Program-made: the position numbers and the translations under genes
The notes under the pieces: model-generated
What the model was told of the DNA's origin: nothing
What the model saw: only the letters and a program-made list of their open reading frames with translations
Database searches by the model: none
Source of the DNA: Symsagittifera roscoffensis
Taxonomy: Eukaryota; Xenacoelomorpha; Acoela; Convolutidae
Length of the DNA: 60,000 bases
Assembly: GCF_963678635.1 (NCBI RefSeq)
Contig: NC_087068.1
Span: forward strand, 49,001,724 to 49,061,723
Direction of reading: 5' to 3'
Shown here: piece after piece, positions 56,214-60,000 of the stretch
Numbering within the stretch: position 1 is the stretch's first letter
Layout of the letters: each line of letters starts with the position of its first letter

Positions 56214-57207
56214 ATGTTTGATGTTTGTGGCGCGCCATCTGAGGGATTTTAGAGACAGATCTGTCAAAAGGCTTTCTGTCGTGAAGGGGGAACTGGCTTT
56301 GAAGAGTCTGTTGGTGCACCGCTTGACCTACTGAGCTCTGTTTAGATTGTTCCGTGTTTTTGATTTTTGTAGTTCAGTCAGCCCCCTAAAGTCCAGTCAA
56401 AATCAGTTTCTTTAAGTCAAGATGAGGTCGTCAAGATGAGAAAAAACAACAAAGAGTGTACAAGCAAAAATTGCTGAAAATCTTCAGGACTGATAAATTG
56501 GATTGGATGTGATTGTTGTTCTAGTTGGTATCAAATCAAGTCAAGTCAAGTTTTTATGACCATTAAGCAGTGCGCGCCATCAAGTCAAGTTTGTGGCGCG
56601 CCATATGAGGGATTTTAGAGACAGATCTGTCAAAAGGCTTTCTGTCGTGAAGGGGGAACTGGCTTTGAAGAGTCTGTTGGTGCACCGCTTGACCTACTGA
56701 GCTCTGTTTAGATTGTTCCGTGTTTTTGATTTTTGTAGTTCAGTCAGCCCCCTAAAGTCCAGTCAAAATCAGTTTCTTTAAGTCAAGATGAGGTCGTCAA
56801 GATGAGAAAAAACAACAAAGAGTGTACAAGCAAAAATTGCTGAAAACCTTCAGGACTGATAAATTGGATTGGATGTGATTGTTGTTCTAGTTGGTATCAA
56901 ATCAAGTCAAGTTTTTATGACCATTAGGCAGTGCGCGCCATCAAGTCAAGTTTGTGGCGCGCCATATGAGGGATTTTAGAGACAGATCTGTCAAAAGGCT
57001 TTCTGTCGTGAAGGGGGAACTGGCTTTGAAGAGTCTGTTGGTGCACCGCTTGACCTACTGAGCTCTGTTTAGATTGTTCCGTGTTTTTGATTTTTGTAGT
57101 TCAGTCAGCCCCCTAAAGTCCAGTCAAAATCAGTTTCTTTAAGTCAAGATGAGGTCGTCAAGATGAGAAAAAACAACAAAGAGTGTACAAGCAAAGATTG
57201 CTGAAAA
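56214..57207. repeat. Satellite C array, about 363-bp unit
   Basis: GTTTGTGGCGCGCCAT occurs at 56223, 56589 and 56950, spacings 366 and 361. Units are nearly identical and carry CAAGTCAAGTCAAG steps and a GC-rich GCAGTGCGCGCCATC near the end. The array runs into the gap. Confidence 0.93.
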
Positions 57208-57407
57208 NNNNNNNNNNNNNNNNNNNNNNNNNNNNNNNNNNNNNNNNNNNNNNNNNNNNNNNNNNNNNNNNNNNNNNNNNNNNNNNNNNNNNNNNNNNNN
57301 NNNNNNNNNNNNNNNNNNNNNNNNNNNNNNNNNNNNNNNNNNNNNNNNNNNNNNNNNNNNNNNNNNNNNNNNNNNNNNNNNNNNNNNNNNNNNNNNNNNN
57401 NNNNNNN
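57208..57407. other. Assembly gap, 200 N
   Basis: Exactly 200 N. The round length suggests a scaffolding gap of unknown true size, placed within a tandem array. Translations crossing it are meaningless. Confidence 0.98.
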
Positions 57408-59310
57408 TCGCCGAATGAAACGTCATCCAGGTATCCTATATTTAAGAGCAACTGCAAGTTCTGTAACAGCGGATGAATGACAAGACATAAACCAAATGTG
57501 GCTAATGGGTCACATTACTGGAAGCCTTCGGCTGAATGGACAATAGAGTCACCATACATAAGAGAGCAACCAGATTCATAGAAGACTTTGACGAAGCTCA
57601 GAATTTCAGGGCACTGTTCTGAAACCTTCTGCATGATGACTTTACGTCTATTACAGTTAAATGCGTTGAATAATCATTTTTCACGAAAGCTTCATTAGCA
57701 GGCGCGGAAATTATGAACTCACGGGCCGGCTATATGTGCGGCTGCTTCTGTACCATCGGCTGAAACTAATGCTTGAACTTTTTCAGCATGTGTCGAAAAA
57801 CACATATAGCGGTGACTCTACGGAGTGTCTCGCCAATGGCTATCGGTCGGACACCACCACGCTTTTTGTTGAGCGAAATGAGCGTGTTGCCTGAAAGAAC
57901 TGGCTTTAAGAAATCCAGGACGTTGCCAGAACGACAATTGTTGCAAGGTGTAGTGAAGTTGCTGACTAGGTTGTTACCGGCTTCATTTGACTCATTGGAT
58001 CTGACGTGTTTCAGGTGTTGTGGGCGAAGTCCGGAGGGACCAGCGGTACTACAAGCAAAAGAGCAGATGGCTGCTCGTAATTCTTCTTCTTCTCAAGGAT
58101 GAGCTTGCCGGTTGAGTCTGTCAGTGGAGTTGGTGGAGGTTCCTATCAGGCGGACAGGTAACGTGTACTCAAATCGAATGAAAGCTGCTATCTGTTTCTG
58201 AACAGTCGAAGTGCTTAAACTGCTGGATGAGATTATAAATCATTTGGCTTCTCAAGGATGAGCTTGCCGGTTGTGCCTGTCAGTGGAATTTCCGATCAGG
58301 CGGACAGGTAACGTGTACTCAAATCGATTGAAAGCTGCTACCTGCCTCTGAACAGTCGAGGTGCATAGAGAGAGAGAGAGAGAGAGGAGAGAGATTTTAG
58401 GCTTGTGTGTTTTACACAAGGGTTTGCACCCATCCATCACTTAACGGCTGAGCTGACTTTCTGCACCGGGTTGCAATGTCAACAGTTGCATATAAAAGCC
58501 CAGGAACATAAGTGGACTTCTGAGTTATCTTTATAGAAGTAATTCCCATATAATTTTGTTAGGTATAGTTCGTCAATTTGTTCGAGGTCTATATATATAG
58601 GTCATATCCAATCACTTCCCAATTTTTGTCGTTTCCACTTGAATTCGTCGATGGAAACTATATATAAAACAAGTCAAATCAAGTTTTTATATATATATGT
58701 TCCTGGGCTTTTATATGCAACTGTTGACATATTCCGCTTACTATCGGTTTTAGAGAAAAAGCCACCGAGACCCAGATTGACGACAAGCTCAAGCAATTGG
58801 ACACCCTACTGAAGAACCTAATACAGCTTCTTTTTGCTGAAAAATTGCTTTTTGATGCTTAAGTTTTTTGTACGTTTTAAAGAGCCAGTCCTGGATTTCA
58901 GCAGACTGAACTCCTTGAAAAGTTCGACATGGGCATCAGACTCGAACTTGAAAGAGTTTTGACCTGTATCATCAACGACAAAACATAACATAAAGTTTCG
59001 CTGCCGACAAGGCACGGCGTCTGTGCATCGCTAAGAAGTGTCGTCTATAGTTTTAACAACATATTGGATGTTCATTCACTGCAGTAGTCAGAAACTGAAT
59101 ATTATTGAGTCAGAAAGAGTTCACAAGTCAAGACTTCAGACCGCTCCAGAAAGCATGGATCAAGTCAATACACGACTCAGAGAAAGTGGCATTATTCTTC
59201 TACCACGTCAAAAGAAGTAGCACATACATATTTTCGTTGTTACTGTTAGAAAACGGAACAACGAAAAACTAGCTTAAGTGTTGTGATAACCTTATTCAAT
59301 AGATTTGTTA
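57408..59310. repeat. 3096-bp-spaced repeat, copy 2 (right of gap)
   Basis: Repeats 54312-56215: retrotransposon RT relic (minus), 159-bp duplication, GA run and the right inverted-repeat arm (58729-59223). Its left inverted arm would fall in the gap. Confidence 0.92.
59274..59306 (+). repeat. Retrotransposon 5'-end motif, copy in repeat 2
   Basis: Same as 56179-56210 at offset 3096; present by duplication. Confidence 0.6.
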
Positions 59311-60000
59311 TGTTTGATGTTTGTGGCGCGCCATCTGAGGGATTTTAGAGACAGATCTGTCAAAAGGCTTTCTGTCGTGAAGGGGGAACTGGCTTTGAAG
59401 AGTCTGTTGGTGCACCGCTTGACCTACTGAGCTCTGTTTAGATTGTTCCGTGTTTTTGATTTTTGTAGTTCAGTCAGCCCCCTAAAGTCCAGTCAAAATC
59501 AGTTTCTTTAAGTCAAGATGAGGTCGTCAAGATGAGAAAAAACAACAAAGAGTGTACAAGCAAAAATTGCTGAAAACCTTCAGGACTGATAAATTGGATT
59601 GGATGTGATTGTTGTTCTAGTTGGTATCAAATCAAGTCAAGTCAAGTTTTTATGACCATTAGGCAGTGCGCGCCATCAAGTCAAGTTTGTGGCGCGCCAT
59701 ATGAGGGATTTTAGAGACAGATCTGTCAAAAGGCTTTCTGTCGTGAAGGGGGAACTGGCTTTGAAGAGTCTGTTGGTGCACCGCTTGACCTACTGAGCTC
59801 TGTTTAGATTGTTCCGTGTTTTTGATTTTTGTAGTTCAGTCAGCCCCCTAAAGTCCAGTCAAAATCAGTTTCTTTAAGTCAAGATGAGGTCGTCAAGATG
59901 AGAAAAAACAACAAAGAGTGTACAAGCAAAGATTGCTGAAAACCTTCAGGACTGATAAATTGGATTGGATGTGATTGTTGTTCTAGTTGGTATCAAGTCA
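59310..60000. repeat. Satellite C array, continues past window end
   Basis: Units start at about 59319 and 59686 with the GTTTGTGGCGCGCCAT landmark; the second is cut by the window edge. Confidence 0.93.

Larger units (their letters stand above)
54312..56215. repeat. 3096-bp-spaced repeat, copy 1 (part left of gap)
   Basis: The sequence from 54312 recurs from 57408 at an offset of 3096 through the inverted-repeat arm and into satellite C, with only isolated differences (for example ATGCGCATC to ATGGGCATC). Confidence 0.92.

Noticed and set aside
57139-57476. Open frames crossing the N gap
   Set aside because: Most residues are undefined; no coding evidence.
53652-59220. Repeated 60-65 codon frames (MSSIVLTTYW..., MPCRQRNFML...) as genes
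   Set aside because: They are antisense or out-of-frame readings of the retrotransposon relic and its inverted copy; the collinear RT homology is in another frame.

Overview
This is an intron-rich, AT-rich eukaryotic window. It is invertebrate metazoan DNA by gene content: two multi-exon animal genes with GT-AG introns, non-LTR retrotransposons, tRNA-derived SINEs, MITEs and satellite arrays. Nothing in the sequence fixes the species.

Layout. 1-4600: no gene recognised, one fold-back at 3289-3430. 4600-10700: degenerate ATCC-type tetranucleotide DNA split by a decayed endonuclease/RT LINE (about 5071-9503), followed by a 270-bp tandem duplication. 10800-12480: AAGT-rich DNA around a 455-bp pure tetranucleotide microsatellite. 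13883-14240: a tRNA-type SINE. 14960-31910: about 17 kb of two interleaved satellites, A (about 130 bp) and B (about 182-bp monomers paired as a 364-bp dimer). They carry a 3592-bp tandem duplication, a 1768-bp higher-order duplication and an inserted SINE-like element. 32747-37133 (minus): a complete three-exon peroxiredoxin of the secretory-pathway Prx4 type, with a first intron packed with MITEs. 38465-47790 (minus): a complete nine-exon RSPRY1 orthologue (SPRY + RING finger), 613 codons plus stop, with one GC-AG intron. 48232-60000: retrotransposon-rich DNA. A nearly intact retrotransposon with a C-terminal restriction-like endonuclease (49818-53084, plus) sits inside an older minus-strand LINE with a 5-bp target duplication. 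Further relics of the same endonuclease family, a large inverted duplication, a 363-bp satellite (C), and a 3.1-kb near-identical repeat on both sides of a 200-N gap fill the rest.

The two host genes lie in tandem on the minus strand and both appear functional: frames, splice sites and catalytic or zinc-binding residues are all kept. Everything else is mobile or repetitive DNA. The observations most worth following are the datable nested retrotransposon insertion, a 34-nt segment shared by the 5' ends of two unrelated retrotransposon families, and the A/B satellite complex, whose B repeat resembles part of the LINE 3' region.
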